DNA of 14,025 nt from an uncultured Collinsella sp. Its GTDB lineage: Bacteria > Actinomycetota > Coriobacteriia > Coriobacteriales > Coriobacteriaceae. Below the pieces are notes generated by a model. It did no database searches. It worked only from the letters and a program-made list of their open reading frames with translations, and had not been told where the DNA came from. Every line of letters starts with the position of its first letter. Position 1 is the first letter of the stretch. Both the position numbers and the translations under genes were made by a program. Positions 13,687 to 14,025 of the stretch are shown one piece after another. The stretch spans positions 1 to 14,025 of the forward strand of contig CABUTH010000036.1 in NCBI GenBank assembly GCA_902494465.1, given 5' to 3'.

Positions 13687-14025
13687 CTACTTCTTCTTGT
13701 GCGGGCGCGGCTTCTTCTCTCGACGAGTGACCTCAACCTGCAGCGGAGCGTTCTTAAGACGCTCCTCCTCATCGGCCTTCGCCTTGTCGATGACCTTCTG
13801 CGTCACAAAAATCTGCTGGATAACCTGCCAAGCAGACGAGACGTCGTAGTACAGCAGAACACCAACGGGAAGGCTCCAGCCCATCCAAAGCATCATGACC
13901 GTCATGACAACGGCCATCATACGCATGCTCTGAGCCTGCTGGCCGGTCTGGTTGCGCGACATATAGAGCTGCGGAATCAGGGTCAGAACGGCGAACAGGA
14001 TCAGGCAAACCAGCGCAGGCAGTGC
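13687..14025 (-). CDS. yidC: Membrane protein insertase YidC/OxaA, C-terminal part (5' end beyond window)
   Basis: 112 codons are present; the start lies beyond the right edge. YidC inserts membrane proteins alone or with SecYEG. The visible part starts in a hydrophobic segment (ALPALVCLILFAVLTLIP), then has a loop with QLYMSRNQTGQQAQ, two close hydrophobic segments with MRMMAVVMTVMMLWMGWSLPVGVLLYY (the conserved last transmembrane pair), and WQVIQQIFV. It ends in a highly charged tail (KPRPHKKK) that in this family contacts the ribosome. Order yidC-jag-rsmG-parAB is the classical origin-proximal block, with rnpA and rpmH expected further right. Confidence 0.93.
   Translation of the reverse strand, partial: ALPALVCLILFAVLTLIPQLYMSRNQTGQQAQSMRMMAVVMTVMMLWMGWSLPVGVLLYYDVSSAWQVIQQIFVTQKVIDKAKADEEERLKNAPLQVEVTRREKKPRPHKKK

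Overview
This window looks like a chromosomal segment close to the replication origin of a high-GC Gram-positive bacterium. The best guess is an actinobacterium of the class Coriobacteriia (Collinsella-like). That assignment is an inference from gene content (paired WYL regulators, a DnaQ-DinG fusion, the yidC-jag-rsmG-parA-parB block), GC-rich codon use and consensus parS sites; no taxonomic marker gene is present. No oriC, dnaA, rRNA, tRNA, CRISPR array or insertion sequence was seen.

Layout, left to right. (1) 1-2850, minus strand: a long gene running off the left edge. It encodes a membrane-anchored M28-peptidase-like protein whose metallopeptidase fold appears split by a low-complexity acidic insert of about 600 residues, with several metal or catalytic positions replaced. 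(2) 2851-3048: divergent promoter region. (3) 3049-4975, plus strand: two overlapping WYL-domain regulators of the PafB/PafC kind. (4) 4972-8825, minus strand: D-alanine--D-alanine ligase (ddl) followed by a DnaQ exonuclease-DinG helicase fusion. The two are coupled by an overlapping stop/start, and the helicase gene ends tail-to-tail, overlapping the second WYL gene. (5) 8911-9963, plus strand: rlmN, followed by a variant parS and a strong terminator. (6) 10098-14025, minus strand: the origin-proximal block yidC (partial) - jag - terminator - rsmG - three perfect parS sites - parA - parB - a small membrane-anchored protein - terminator.

How the genes work together. YidC (membrane insertase), Jag/KhpB (RNA binding), RsmG (16S rRNA m7G methylase) and ParA/ParB with parS form the conserved block found beside the origin in many bacteria. 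ParB would load as a CTP-dependent clamp on the three parS sites between rsmG and parA, and ParA would drive origin segregation. The most notable signals are the exact 39-bp phasing of the three parS sites, a fourth two-mismatch parS about 2.1 kb away beyond the other end of parAB, an identical 12-bp palindrome (TTAGGTACCTAA) at two places bracketing the jag-to-parB block, an unrecognised small gene translationally coupled to parB, and the apparently degenerate peptidase with its giant insert. The DNA from about 10040 to 13020 is visibly poorer in GC than the flanks.
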